A stretch of 64,000 nucleotides of DNA from Pycnopodia helianthoides (GCA_032158295.1 CM063249.1:13744078-13808077); one strand, 5' to 3'. Positions 41,901 to 45,665 are shown, counted from the stretch's first letter. A program made the numbers and translations. The notes: generated by a model from the letters alone, not told the origin.

Positions 41901-43287
41901 TGTAGAAGCCCTGCACTCTTGTGGATTTTCACCTCAAATTTGAGCTCTGAGTGATGCTCTATGCCAAAGCCAGGCACTTCATGCCAAAACTCGGAAGCAG
42001 GGTTTATTTGCTCATCAAATAAAAGAGCAGAGCTTTCAAATAAGACCCAGTTTTGGCCTAATGGTAAGTATTTCTGAACATGCAGAACGTTTAACACATT
42101 ATATCACATTGATATCTCATTGCGGTTGTCTTGTCTTTTACTGTCATTTCACTACTTCCGAGAAGTGCCTAATTTTGGCATATGTGCGTAGGCGTTACAC
42201 ATTGTTGTTGATCCCAATACGCAATTACTGCATCAATTCAACATTTTATGTTCAGTGGGCTGAGACTGAAACCACACATTCCTGTGTTCCCACTGTTATT
42301 ATATTTTACTTTGTCTTTGCAAGGCCATGTACATGTATGTATGTGACTTGCTCATAGGATTCTCAACTGTTAAATAATGGGAATACATTCTAGAGAAGTT
42401 GGCAGTAACACCATGAAAATAATCATCAGTGAATATTATTTGGGTTTACCCTTACACCAATGTGTGTAAAGCACTAGCTCAGTACTTATCTGAGTCCTGT
42501 GAAAAAAACCAACAGGCCTTATACTCGGGTGGGATTCGAACCAACAACCTTTGCCATTCTAGAGCAGATGTCTTACCAATAGACCAATGAGATTGGCCAG
42601 TAGCTAGAGGCCAATTCGAATACTATGTTTTTAGCAGTAGGTACATGTGCAATGTATTAAAATCCCCAGTGAGTGGTACGTAGCGGTTCTGAAAAGTACT
42701 GGTTGATTAAAGCATTTTGATTGCAACATCAGCTTGTCACAAACCGAGTTCTTTTTATAAACTTTCAAAACTCACACTCAGGTGTAAAAGCAGACCAGCC
42801 TCATTGAAACATTTTGCAACAGACCCTCAGTTTACCTACAACTGTATGGGAATTAGACTTTGAGGTTTAACAGCAAACTTCATTGAAACATTTTGCAACA
42901 AACCCTCAGTTTACTACAGCTGTATGGGAGTTAGACTTTGAGGTTTAACAGCAAACCTCATTGGAACAGTTTGCGACAAACCCTCAGTTTATGCATGGGA
43001 GCAGATCACAGACAATCTAATCAAAGGCTTGCTGTATGCACTGAATTATGATCCAGTCATCTGGGTGGTAGAGATGACCAATCCTACCTTCTACTTTGAC
43101 CGTCTGTGAGGTTAGGCTACCCGGTCGCAGTATACCCCCAGGTTTACTTATCCTCGATGGAGGCTTCAGACCAGACCTAGGGGTTGCCATGGTGAATGTG
43201 ACAATGCAGCCCTCTTCGACGAGATGATTGGTGGTGGAAGTTTATCGACTTGCCTGGAGCGTTACATCACCTCGTGTAGAGTTTGAT
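5819..43287 (-). CDS. CLIP1: CLIP-170 family CAP-Gly microtubule plus-end protein gene (3'-incomplete in window)
   Basis: Gene-level entry; exons are listed separately. The predicted protein has a short basic proline-rich N-terminus, two CAP-Gly domains each with the GKNDG signature, a serine-rich basic linker and a long coiled coil. This order is diagnostic of CLIP-170/CLIP-115. Family knowledge: the protein rides growing microtubule plus ends, binding EB1 and the EEY/F tails of tubulin, and recruits dynactin through C-terminal zinc knuckles. The junction [23 protein letters not shown] matches the conserved vertebrate CLIP1 block around DIAEIMKMSGD, which fixes the family and the exon order. 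Coding exons: 43088-43190, 32062-32591, 29872-30014, 28798-29053, about 26918-27034 (tentative), 19016-19069, 17506-17609, 13792-13852, 11525-11629, 9940-10197, 9032-9089, 8654-8737, 7062-7129, 6824-6912, 5819-5984. All phases agree. The zinc-knuckle end lies beyond the left edge, so CLIP1 versus CLIP2 cannot be settled by that domain; most invertebrates have one CLIP gene. Confidence 0.96.
5985..6823 (-). other. CLIP1 intron 14
   Basis: Contains a plus-oriented CAGGCCTG-family element (about 6408-6550) and an A run at 6695-6711. Nothing else recognised. Confidence 0.7.
6408..6550 (+). mobile_element. CAGGCCTG-family MITE, right end lost
   Basis: Starts CAGGCCTGGAATTACG, then carries the family core (TTGGCCTTGGTGCCCCTTCA, then TTCCAATATAC and TTCTAATGGAAATGCCC). 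It ends in CTCTCAAAGATG without a recognisable terminal palindrome. Confidence 0.75.
6824..6912 (-). CDS. CLIP1: CLIP1 exon 14: conserved [12 protein letters not shown] block
   Basis: 89 nt; acceptor TGTGTTTTAG, donor AAAG|GTAAGA, phase 0 in and 2 out. It encodes [20 protein letters not shown] and LNEQLRTKE. The SGDSSEQL motif corresponds to SGDNSSQL of vertebrate CLIP1, a non-helical dent in the rod that is specific enough to identify the family. Confidence 0.96.
7062..7129 (-). CDS. CLIP1: CLIP1 exon 13: coiled coil
   Basis: 68 nt; acceptor TTTATATCAG, donor CTG|GTAAGG, phase 1 in and 0 out. It reads (D)[19 protein letters not shown] and QKL. Joined to exon 14, the stretch [16 protein letters not shown] aligns with vertebrate LIKAKEKLENDIAEIM, confirming both exons. 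Confidence 0.95.
7495..7588 (-). mobile_element. Truncated copy of the GCCGATTTCA hairpin MITE
   Basis: Read on the minus strand it starts CCGATTTCACCAAACTTTAT, then ACTTGCGCAACATAT and TTGCATAAGTTGTGCA. It matches the fuller copy at 21661-21790 but lacks the far inverted end. Confidence 0.6.
7880..8272. mobile_element. TTAA-flanked MITE, subfamily A
   Basis: Bounded by TTAA at 7880-7883 and 8269-8272. The left end TTAAGGGTATTACACAGGAT and right end ...AATACCTTTAA are inverted relatives. The interior (TTTAGTCTGAAAGCTCACTG, TTTCTGTGAAATATTTCC, TTTCTCCTGACTCAACCAGC) is shared with 18570-18941. Confidence 0.85.
8269..8620. mobile_element. TTAA-flanked MITE, subfamily B, sharing a TTAA with its neighbour
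   Basis: Left end TTAAAGCACATGTACAACAT and right end CCAATGTTGTGCACACC then TTTTAA (8617-8620) are inverted copies. The interior (TCGGTCATCGGAGTCACA; TTTCAAGGGAAGTTTTCCAC) is shared with 39629-39912. Confidence 0.8.
8654..8737 (-). CDS. CLIP1: CLIP1 exon 12: coiled coil
   Basis: 84 nt; acceptor TTGATTTGTAG, donor CAG|GTCAGT, phase 1 in and 1 out. It reads (D)[18 protein letters not shown] and VQELKNTCA. The last base pairs with AT of exon 13 to form another Asp. The donor has C at +3 but is otherwise normal. Confidence 0.92.
9032..9089 (-). CDS. CLIP1: CLIP1 exon 11: coiled coil
   Basis: 58 nt; acceptor TTGGTTTACAG, donor AAG|GTGAGT, phase 0 in and 1 out. It encodes [19 protein letters not shown] plus one base (G) that joins AT of exon 12 to make Asp. 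It is a glutamine-rich helix. Confidence 0.92.
9168..9290 (-). mobile_element. SINE body fragment (family with GCCAGCCACATTGACCCAT)
   Basis: GCAGGCATGCAAGGGTGCC and GGCAGCCAGCCACATTGACC match the body of the SINEs at 39104-39437, 54948-55468 and 61462-61830. The tRNA-like head is missing. Confidence 0.7.
9655..9672 (-). CDS. Possible 18-nt microexon (VDDLSK) between exons 10 and 11
   Basis: The sequence between CTTGGTTCTCAAG and GTGGTA reads GTTGATGATCTGAGCAAG in phase 0, which fits both neighbours. Insertion would give [19 protein letters not shown], preserving the helix. The donor is weak and the exon is very short, so this is only a possibility. Confidence 0.2.
9754..9907. mobile_element. 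Hairpin MITE with TTGACCCCTTGCA ends and TTTTGGGAGT core
   Basis: Left TTGACCCCTTGCAC and right TGCAAGGGGTCAA are inverted. An inner stem CCATTTTGGGAGT...ACTCCCAAAATAGTGG forms the centre. A second copy lies at 63316-63449. Confidence 0.75.
9940..10197 (-). CDS. CLIP1: CLIP1 exon 10: long coiled-coil exon
   Basis: 258 nt, 86 codons; acceptor TTTTTTTCTAG, donor ATG|GTGAGA, phase 0 both sides. It starts [20 protein letters not shown] and ends [11 protein letters not shown]. The opening matches the vertebrate EKSRIMELEKDL stretch. The exon is uninterrupted helix with high Gln/Glu/Lys and no glycine-proline breaks. Its GC content is clearly higher than that of the flanking introns. Confidence 0.95.
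10368..10490. mobile_element. Short hairpin MITE (GAGATATGGTGGACAC arms)
   Basis: Left arm TTTTTGAGATATGGTGGACA and right arm GTGTCCACCATATCTCAAAA are inverted. Internal TGTTTGGTTTGGGTGT and ACCCAAACCTAATAGTG also pair partly. An interrupted copy exists at 40335-41133. Confidence 0.85.
10690..10818 (-). mobile_element. tRNA-derived SINE
   Basis: On the minus strand: GTTGTGGCCAAGTGGTCTGG (A-box region), then GGGTTCGAATCCTGG (B box), then TGACACTTGTGTCCTGGAGC, AAGACACTTCACTTCTC. The head looks like a tRNA-Leu/Ser relative. The GTGTCC(T)TGGGCAAGGCACTT type body is common in animal SINEs. Confidence 0.8.
11262..11376 (-). mobile_element. tRNA-derived SINE, second copy
   Basis: Minus strand: GTGTCGTGGCCGAGCGGTCT, later GGGTTCTAATCCCGGTCATG, then ACACTTTTGCCCTTGAGC, AAGGCACTTAACC. 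Same family as 10690-10818; the A and B boxes are better preserved. Another tail fragment follows at 11390-11450. Confidence 0.8.
11525..11629 (-). CDS. CLIP1: CLIP1 exon 9: coiled coil
   Basis: 105 nt; acceptor ACTCTAG, donor CAG|GTGAGT, phase 0 both sides. It encodes [20 protein letters not shown] followed by [15 protein letters not shown]. Leucines at heptad spacing and rich Glu/Gln/Arg content indicate a parallel coiled coil, the dimerisation rod of CLIP-170. Confidence 0.95.
11630..13791 (-). other. CLIP1 intron 8
   Basis: Contains broken SINE pieces (about 11942-12010 and 12300-12365), a long inverted repeat (12875-13138) and the left part of a CAGGCCTG element (about 13609-13690). Otherwise unassigned. 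Confidence 0.65.
12875..13138. mobile_element. Long near-palindromic MITE
   Basis: Arms of about 120 nt: left GTAGCCTTAGCCACCAATAG, then ACACAATCGGCG, TCACGTGA, AACAAACCAGCAAGCGACTC, AAAAGCATGACTGCTTCC. The right arm gives the inverse, ending CTATTGGCGGCTAAGGCTAC. The loop is only about 20 nt. No coding capacity. Confidence 0.85.
13792..13852 (-). CDS. CLIP1: CLIP1 exon 8: coiled coil
   Basis: 61 nt; acceptor TTATTTAG, donor AAG|GTGAGA, phase 2 in and 0 out. With the split codon it reads [19 protein letters not shown] plus LK. It matches vertebrate [20 protein letters not shown] directly after the EEEKR block, so the 17506/13852 junction is firmly supported. Confidence 0.95.
14537..14665. 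repeat. Imperfect inverted repeat with GGCTATGGCTAC ends
   Basis: Left TTGCAGCTATGGCTATGGCT and right AGTCGTAGCCATAGCTGTAG are inverted around a region of about 80 nt. The GTAGCC-rich termini resemble those of the palindrome at 12875-13138, suggesting related elements. Confidence 0.55.
15258..15414 (+). mobile_element. CAGGCCTG-family MITE, full length with 6-bp target duplication
   Basis: Begins CAGGCCTGGAATTACACAG and ends TCCAGACCTG. It is flanked on both sides by TCAAAC (15252-15257 and 15415-15420). Core GTCTTGGCCTTGGTGCCCCT, then TTTTCCAATGGAAGTGCCCT. Confidence 0.85.
15577..15971 (+). mobile_element. Near full-length tRNA-derived SINE with ATT-rich tail
   Basis: The head has GTGGCAGAGCAGTCAAGTGC (A-box region) and GTGGGTTCAAGTCCTGGTC (B box), then TGACATTTGTGTCCTTCGG. 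A long body follows (AAAGAACCCAGTAACTTATC; ACTGAGTGCTTTGAGACGCC). The 3' end is GTGATAAAGTGCTATAAATA plus an ATTATTACTATTA-type tail. 3' fragments of the same family occur at about 6960-7020 and 49390-49555. Confidence 0.85.
16709..16922. mobile_element. MITE with GGCCCAATTTCATGGCTCTG ends
   Basis: The left end GGCCCGATTTTATGGCTCTG and right end AGCAGAGCCATGAAATTGGG are inverted. The inner segments CTTACC/GGTAAGC also pair. Fragments of related ends lie near 29628-29650 and 63829-63850. Confidence 0.75.
17506..17609 (-). CDS. CLIP1: CLIP1 exon 7: coiled coil with conserved [16 protein letters not shown] block
   Basis: 104 nt; acceptor TTTCTGCACAG, donor AG|GTTAGT, phase 0 in and 2 out. It begins [18 protein letters not shown] and continues with [16 protein letters not shown]. 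This is very close to vertebrate CLIP1 AADREKVELLNQLEEEKR and is one of the best anchors for family identity. The split Arg codon joins the G at the start of exon 8. Confidence 0.95.
18142..18238 (-). mobile_element. tRNA-like SINE head
   Basis: Minus strand: CTGGTAGAGTTCGGTTGGTA, GAGCACGGGC (A-box side) and CCTAGGTTCAAATCCAGTGC (B box). It resembles a worn tRNA; a related copy lies at 57030-57140. It is too degraded to be a working tRNA. Confidence 0.65.
18391..18540 (+). mobile_element. CAGGCCTG-family MITE, right end degraded
   Basis: Starts CAGGCCTGGAATTACATGG and carries the GGCCTTGGTGCCCCTTCAAA core. The right end is eroded (GGCAAGGCCTCACAATG). Confidence 0.75.
18570..18941. mobile_element. 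TTAA-flanked MITE, subfamily A
   Basis: TTAA at 18570-18573 and 18938-18941. Ends TTAAAAGGTATTATACAGG and CCTGTACAATACCTTTAA are inverted. The interior matches 7880-8272 (TTTAGTCTGAAAGTTTACTG; TTCTCCTGACTCACACAACG). Confidence 0.85.
19016..19069 (-). CDS. CLIP1: CLIP1 exon 6: start of coiled coil
   Basis: 54 nt; acceptor GATTGCAG, donor CAG|GTACAT, phase 0 both sides. It encodes [18 protein letters not shown], a heptad-like helix. It aligns with the vertebrate CLIP1 segment just before the conserved VEAADREKVELL block. Being 18 codons in phase 0, it could be skipped without frame loss. Confidence 0.9.
19493..19662. repeat. Minisatellite, unit about 27 nt (GGGATCCTTGGGTTCCCATTG)
   Basis: About six copies that become more regular toward the right, alternating GGTTCCCATTGTATGT and GGTTCCCAGTGTACCT. 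It abuts, and seems to have replaced, the left end of a TTAA element. Confidence 0.9.
19663..19928. mobile_element. TTAA-type MITE, subfamily C, left end lost
   Basis: AATCTGAGAAACCTTTCACG...AAAAGTTTCTCAGATT forms the family hairpin. The right end is ATACTTTGCCTTTAA. The interior matches 23344-23672. Confidence 0.75.
21661..21790. mobile_element. Hairpin MITE with GCCGATTTCATGAAACTTTA ends
   Basis: The left end is inverted at the right (GTAAAGTTCGTGAAATCGGC). The inner stem is GTCCACTTGCGCAACAT against TTGCACAAGTGGAC. A truncated copy is at 7495-7588. Confidence 0.8.
22281..22420 (-). mobile_element. Divergent CAGGCCTG-type element
   Basis: AGGCCTGATGCTTCGTTTTT at one end and TAATAGGCCTG at the other. 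GGGGCACCAGGGCAATGACC is the inverted family core. It resembles the copies at about 46612-46757 and 60520-60622. Confidence 0.6.
23344..23672. mobile_element. TTAA-type MITE, subfamily C
   Basis: Left end AGAGGGACGGTATACCTTTG and right end AAAGTTATACTTTGCCTTTA A (TTAA at 23669-23672). The hairpin AATCTGAGAAACGTCTCTGC / GAAAAGTTTCTCAGATT is conserved. The left TTAA has decayed to TTAG. Confidence 0.8.
24488..24646. mobile_element. 159-bp MITE with perfect 33-bp inverted ends
   Basis: Bases 24488-24520 (starting GAAGTAGAGCAAAGAGCATG) are exactly inverted at 24614-24646. The interior has no coding potential. Confidence 0.9.
24647..24804. repeat. Partial tandem copy of the preceding MITE and its flank
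   Basis: CTGAGAACAGTATCATCAGA onward repeats 24461 onward with a period of 186 nt, covering the left flank, left inverted end and interior. The right inverted end is absent. Confidence 0.85.
26180..26340. promoter_or_regulatory. CCAAT-rich AC-skewed stretch
   Basis: At least four CCAATC motifs in the form AGCCAATCA or AACCAATCA occur within 160 nt. These match the NF-Y box. A regulatory role (intronic enhancer or promoter) is inferred; A/C skew alone raises the chance of such motifs. Confidence 0.3.
26497..26846. mobile_element. MITE with AATTTCATAAAGC ends containing a 14-bp satellite
   Basis: Left GAGCCAATTTCATAAAGCC and right CAGCTTTATGAAATTGCGCTC are inverted. The right half holds CTGCTTACCATAAGCAAAAG. 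Related fragments are at 28760-28790, 31258-31375 and 57305-57338. Confidence 0.75.
26537..26648. repeat. 14-bp tandem array, 8 copies (CACTGGGTGACCCT)
   Basis: Eight units of exactly 14 nt, differing only at the first two to four bases and one G/C site. It lies inside the MITE at 26497-26846 and includes GTGACCC palindromic elements. Confidence 0.95.
26918..27034 (-). CDS. CLIP1: Tentative CLIP1 exon 5: non-conserved linker segment
   Basis: An open frame ends in a good donor, GAG|GTAGGG at 26918/26917, in phase 0. This matches the phase 0 start of the next exon. The segment includes [18 protein letters not shown] and ends HGKESLE: hydrophilic, not coiled coil, and with no counterpart that I recognise in vertebrate CLIP1. 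The 5' end is unsure. An in-frame phase 0 acceptor exists at CTGCTGAG|GAA (27034), giving 117 nt. A longer version would use CAAAAG|GCG near 27101, but a poly-A run precedes it. It may be an alternative exon, since CLIP-170 is known for alternative splicing in this linker. Confidence 0.5.
27943..28098 (+). mobile_element. CAGGCCTG-family MITE
   Basis: Starts CCAGGAATTACACGGAAGCC (terminal palindrome partly deleted), has the core GGCCTTCGTGCCCCTTTAAA and TTTTCCAATGGAAGTGCCCT, and ends GATGAAATCCCAGGCCTG. Confidence 0.8.
28305..28560. repeat. 43-bp tandem repeat, about 6 copies
   Basis: Unit AGTTACAAGATTACTCAGTG plus AGTAACAGAAAATGACTTTTTGA in two parts. Starts at 28305, 28348, 28391, 28434, 28473 and 28522. 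The first four are exactly 43 nt apart; later ones have small indels. Confidence 0.95.
28798..29053 (-). CDS. CLIP1: CLIP1 exon 4: end of second CAP-Gly and serine-rich linker
   Basis: 256 nt; acceptor ATATTAG, donor CAG|GTAGGT, phase 2 in and 0 out. It encodes residues 259-344. It opens with [20 protein letters not shown], the closing strand of CAP-Gly 2, almost identical to vertebrate CLIP-170. A basic serine-rich tract follows ([19 protein letters not shown]), the counterpart of the vertebrate SASSLSSMSS region, which is phosphorylated by several kinases to control microtubule binding. The exon ends RRSGSAAPQ. Confidence 0.96.
29054..29871 (-). other. CLIP1 intron 3
   Basis: Includes a MITE end fragment (AGCAGAGCCATGAAATTGG, about 29628-29650). 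Nothing else recognised. Confidence 0.6.
29872..30014 (-). CDS. CLIP1: CLIP1 exon 3: second CAP-Gly domain, N-terminal part
   Basis: 143 nt; acceptor TTTTTGCAG, donor AAG|GTAAAG, phase 0 in and 2 out. It encodes residues 212-258, from [19 protein letters not shown] to [17 protein letters not shown], with GKNDG at 249-253. The exon boundary falls exactly at the start of the domain fold. The split Arg259 codon is completed by the first base of the next exon. In vertebrates the second CAP-Gly is the stronger EB1 and tubulin binder; the conserved groove residues suggest the same here. Confidence 0.97.
30015..32061 (-). other. CLIP1 intron 2
   Basis: Contains a TTAA element (30508-30921) and a fragment of the AATTTCATAAAGC MITE (about 31258-31375). 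A short inverted repeat around 31614-31645 (AGACAGCCCGTTCATCC / GATGAACGGGTTGTTG) is also present. Confidence 0.6.
30508..30921. mobile_element. TTAA-flanked MITE, subfamily D
   Basis: TTAA at 30508-30511 and 30918-30921. The left end TTAAAAGGTACACGGTTAGG and the right TACAATTTTGCCTTTAA are related to the TTAAAGG consensus. The hairpin TCTGAGAAACGATTCATGCA / TGAATTGTTTTCTCAGA and the segment TGGTGTCCAATCGCGATTGC are shared with 34413-34765, 45357-45665 and 58527-58892. Confidence 0.85.
32062..32591 (-). CDS. CLIP1: CLIP1 exon 2: first CAP-Gly domain
   Basis: 530 nt; acceptor TCCCCTCAG, donor AAG|GTATGT, phase 2 in and 0 out. It encodes residues about 35-211. The CAP-Gly domain spans residues ~77-145, from [19 protein letters not shown] through the hydrophobic WAGVVLD strand and the GKNDG loop (116-120) to [16 protein letters not shown] is the groove that binds C-terminal EEY/F motifs of alpha-tubulin and EB proteins. 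The remainder (~146-211) is a basic serine/threonine/proline-rich linker of the kind that contacts microtubules and is phosphoregulated in CLIP-170. The sequence just before the domain ([11 protein letters not shown]) matches the low-complexity stretch at the same place in vertebrates. Confidence 0.97.
33641..33827. repeat. Recent 93-bp tandem duplication
   Basis: AAGTTGCAAACATTTTCAAG begins at 33641 and again at 33734. The two copies are identical except for one extra G in the second. The near-identity marks it as recent or an assembly artefact. Confidence 0.95.
34413..34765. mobile_element. TTAA-flanked MITE, subfamily D
   Basis: TTAA at 34413-34416 and 34762-34765. Left TTAAAGGCAGGGTCATAATT. 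The hairpin GAGAAACGATTCATGCATAA / AATCGTTTCTCAG is nearly perfect. Confidence 0.85.
35097..35445. mobile_element. TTAA-type MITE, subfamily C variant
   Basis: Left AAAGGGAGGGTATACCTTTG and right AAGTATACCCTGCCTTTA are inverted. The flanking TTAA is degraded on both sides. The interior has ACTCCAAAAATTAATGACC, as in the 23344 copy. Confidence 0.75.
37667..37810 (+). mobile_element. tRNA-derived SINE
   Basis: GTCATGGCCAAGCGATCTAG (A box), GTGTGGGTTCAAATCCCATT (B box), then CATGACACTTGTGTCCTTGA and CCAAGATACTTAAGTGCTTC. Same family as 10690 and 11262, on the opposite strand. Confidence 0.8.
38369..38510 (+). mobile_element. CAGGCCTG-family MITE, full length with 5-bp target duplication
   Basis: Begins CAGGCCTGGAATTAAACAG and ends GGAAATTCCAGGCCTG. 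Both sides are flanked by CAATA. An internal deletion makes it slightly shorter than the 15258 copy. Confidence 0.85.
39104..39437 (-). mobile_element. SINE with tRNA-like head and ATT-rich tail
   Basis: The minus-strand head has GGGTGGCTAGTGCATAAAGC (A-box side) and TTGGTTTGATTCCCGGC (B box). The body carries CCTTTTGGCAGCCAGCCACA (plus strand), and the tail CTTACTATTATTTTATT-like. This uninterrupted copy shows the empty site of the MITE insertion at 54978-55157. Confidence 0.8.
39629..39912. mobile_element. TTAA-flanked MITE, subfamily B
   Basis: TTAA at 39629-39632 and 39909-39912. Ends TTAAAGCATGTGAACAACAC and CCAATGTTGTGCAAACCCTT are inverted. The interior matches 8269-8620. Confidence 0.85.
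40335..41133. mobile_element. Hairpin MITE interrupted by a 684-bp transposon
   Basis: The outer parts (40335-40423 and 41116-41133) match the intact copy at 10368-10490: TTTTTGAGATATGGAGGACA on the left, ATATCTCAAAATGGC on the right. The inner element replaced nothing except by target duplication. Confidence 0.85.
40424..41107. mobile_element. 684-bp non-autonomous DNA transposon, perfect 33-bp inverted ends, 8-bp target duplication
   Basis: Left end 40424-40456 (CATAGAGCTATATATATTGA, continuing CTAGAGCGCTAAC) is exactly inverted at 41075-41107. The flanks 40416-40423 and 41108-41115 are both CATCCACC. Eight-base duplications are typical of hAT (also P and some others). The interior has CpG-bearing sequence unlike the neighbourhood (GGCGTGCGCGCTTACGTACG) and no transposase frame. 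Confidence 0.93.
41440..41560 (+). mobile_element. SINE fragment (GGTTAGAATCCCACCTGAGG)
   Basis: B-box-like GGGTTAGAATCCCACCT followed by CCCACAGGACTTGTAAAACA. It belongs to the family seen at 42428-42600, 59732-59905 and 61335-61465. Confidence 0.55.
42428..42600 (-). mobile_element. tRNA-derived SINE, short family
   Basis: Minus strand: GGTCTATTGGTAAGACATCT (A-box side), TTGGTTCGAATCCCACCCGA (B box), CACAGGACTCAGATAAGTAC, and a 3' end with CCCAAATAATATTCAC. Same family as 59732-59905. Confidence 0.75.
42791..43010. repeat. 79-bp tandem repeat, about 2.7 copies
   Basis: TCATTGAAACATTTTGCAAC recurs at 42801, 42880 and 42958 (as TCATTGGAACAGTTTGCGAC). It is followed each time by CCCTCAGTTTA and, in the first two, TTAGACTTTGAGGTTTAACA. 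It lies just inside intron 1, 80 nt from the first coding exon. Confidence 0.92.
43088..43287 (-). CDS. CLIP1: CLIP1 first coding exon: 5' UTR plus residues 1-34
   Basis: The acceptor is a pyrimidine tract ending in CAG (43288-43290). The exon then has 97 nt of 5' UTR, and an ATG at 43190-43188 in a near-ideal context (TTCACCATGGC). The first residues read [19 protein letters not shown] and continue [15 protein letters not shown]. This resembles the start of vertebrate CLIP-170 (short, basic, with KPSGLK and KPG elements). The donor is G|GTAGGA. The exon leaves one base (G), which joins AT of the next exon to give Asp35. The presence of an upstream acceptor means at least one non-coding 5' exon and the promoter lie further right. 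A start-stop uORF lies in the UTR (separate entry). CDS part: 43088-43190. Confidence 0.9.
43262..43267 (-). promoter_or_regulatory. Minimal upstream ORF (start-stop, ATG immediately followed by TAA) in CLIP1 5' UTR
   Basis: On the minus strand the 5' UTR contains ATGTAA, a start codon directly followed by a stop, 71 nt before the main ATG. It has G at -3. It is the only upstream ATG in this exon. Start-stop elements are known in other genes to hold initiating ribosomes and lower or tune downstream translation. Here that role is inferred. Confidence 0.5.
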
Positions 43288-45356
43288 CTGAAAAGAGAGA
43301 AAAACCATCAATATGAAAATTAACCCTCCTACTGTCAGTGACTCTTGGCAGCATTTTCCAGTGAGTCGACCAACCATTTGAAACCATTCGACTGCCAAGG
43401 TTGTGTACGGTGGCACAACTGTGCACAGAACTAACTGTGTACTGTGTACATGTACGTATGCATTCCCTCATGGTATCATATTGCAGGCTGGCATAGTTTA
43501 TCTATCATTCAAAACCACAGTGAATGGTATTGAATGGTCAGACAGCAAGAGGGTTAAGTCAGCTTAGTGTGACAATTTTAGTCCTTTCTGTATTTATTTA
43601 ATTCTTATTTATCCTGGGGAATCTTTTCATAGAAACACTGTTTTTGAAAGGTGCCCAGCAAGAACAAAACACTCAATCGTTAACGATATAGAATTACAAT
43701 AACATCAGTGTTTGTAAGAATAGGCCTATAAAAGCATAGAGAACAAAACAAGGGATAAAAGTAAATGCACACTGAAAAGTCAAAAAGGAATTTTGTTGAT
43801 CACATACTGTACATCACATATAGTATGAAAACAATGCATCAGGCTAGCCCATAACCAAAAGAACTACAACATGTAATGTGCTGCTGCTATCCATATGTAG
43901 ACAATAAATAATACAAGGATTTAATACAATAATCCTAGATACATAGAGAGTCAAATTCTGAAGTAGGGACAATAATAAAATTTAATTACACTGTATTTTT
44001 CTAAAAACAATTTACGGGATATGCAGTAATGTGGGTACAAGTCTTGTACGTATGTCAGACAACAAGCCTTCAGTATAATTTTAATTCCATCAGCCGCCCA
44101 TCGGTTTTTGGAAGAGTGAATTAAATTTTCCTCTTCTTGTTCCCAATATTTATAAACATAATTCAAACGGCCTGTTTGATTTCATCAATTAGGTGATTCT
44201 GTTTTACTGACAACAAGAAAAAAGATGCATGATATTTTGTCAGGCATTTTTGTGCTTATTACACAGTCCATACTTCTTTCAAATGAAGCAACCAAAATGC
44301 ATTGTAAAGCAAGGATTTTCTTAAGGGGGATAGTTTGTTGTTATTTTTTATTTTGTATTATTCATTATAAATTTCTTTTTTATGGTTAATGTTATTGTTT
44401 ATTATTTATTTAGTTTTGTTTATTAATTATTATTATTATTTGTTCATATATTACTTGTCTCTCTCTCTCTTTTTGTTTTTTTTCTTTGGGGGGGGGGGGT
44501 CATGGTTTGTACTATGTATACATCATTACACGAATGCAGTAAAGAGTTTAACTCTGAAGACCCTGCCATTTTTCGAAACTACGGCTTAGGTTTGGGCTCT
44601 TGCTTGGGCCCGGACAATTATTTTTCAAATGTGTGCTTTCCAATCCATACGGGGCTTCAAGCAGGCGGACAGAGTTTCAGCCAAAGCCTAAGCCCAAGCC
44701 CTGGTTTTGAAAAGGGCCATAGTGAAAAATATCACCCATTAATAAGGTTAAGGGTACAGTGTAAACAAATGTACTACATGTACATGTACTTGTTTCTATC
44801 ATGTATGACATGTCATTTAAAAGCAAAACAAGTGCTATGGTACAAATGTAAGGTATGCACAATTTTCTAAACATTCAGCCATAGGATCAGAGGAAGATTC
44901 CTTGCTCTATGATTTAACATCCAGTGCACTGTACAAATAGTGTCCATGTGTAATATTCAATTGACAACCACTGGAATATTCCATTGCACTTTCCTAGTAA
45001 TGGTATTTATGGGCGAGGAAATTGTATTATCAAAGCTGTCTGCCCTGAGGCAGCGGATGTCACATTGAGAAGAGAAGACTGTCTGCTGCCCTCGAACAAT
45101 GTAAAGGGTTTAGGTTTATAGAAAGACTTGCCATCTAGTGAAACATCTTAAGAATCCCCCTTGTTGGATTTGAATTGTTTTTTACCCACAAAAAGCAGCA
45201 ATCTCGTCACCATGGTGCATTTTTTCCATGTTATGAGCTCAATATCGAGACTAATGTGACTCAGGATTGTTCAGCCATGACTGTACAGGCTGCTGTTACC
45301 TGAACAATTGTACACAGACAGAATACGTTCATTACACGGTATCTACCTGTACATCC

Positions 45357-45665
45357 ACCTTAAAAAAAAAGAGCACTGCAGCTATTGGTATTGAGAAAGG
45401 ACTCCCTTCAAAGTACTATGGGTCATGGATAATTTTTCACCCAAAAACATTTGAATCTGAAATACAATTCCAGCATAAATATCCTTTCTCAGATTTCTAA
45501 GGGTTAGTGTACGTTCCCAAACGCTGCCTCCCGAGATGCAGTTGGTACCCGCTGTCACCTCACTACATGTGAATGGATTCGATACCGTGACAGTTTTTTG
45601 CTGTCAAGCAGATAGCCTATTCAGCTGAAACTTTCACATGTGACTTTTATCTTCCCTGCCTACAA
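45357..45665. mobile_element. TTAA-type MITE, subfamily D, shortened ends
   Basis: CACTGCAGCTATTGGTATTG, TTTTTCACCCAAAAACATTT, TCTGAAATACAATTCCAGCA and CTTTCTCAGATTTCTAAGGG follow the 30508 copy. The left end has collapsed into an A run. Confidence 0.7.

Larger units (their letters stand above)
32592..43087 (-). other. CLIP1 intron 1 (10.5 kb)
   Basis: Separates the start-codon exon from the first CAP-Gly exon. Contains tandem duplications, four TTAA or CAGGCCTG elements, SINEs and a nested 684-bp transposon. Large first introns often hold regulatory sequence, but nothing specific can be named. A 95-codon frame at 36818-37105 on the minus strand is unexplained. Confidence 0.65.
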
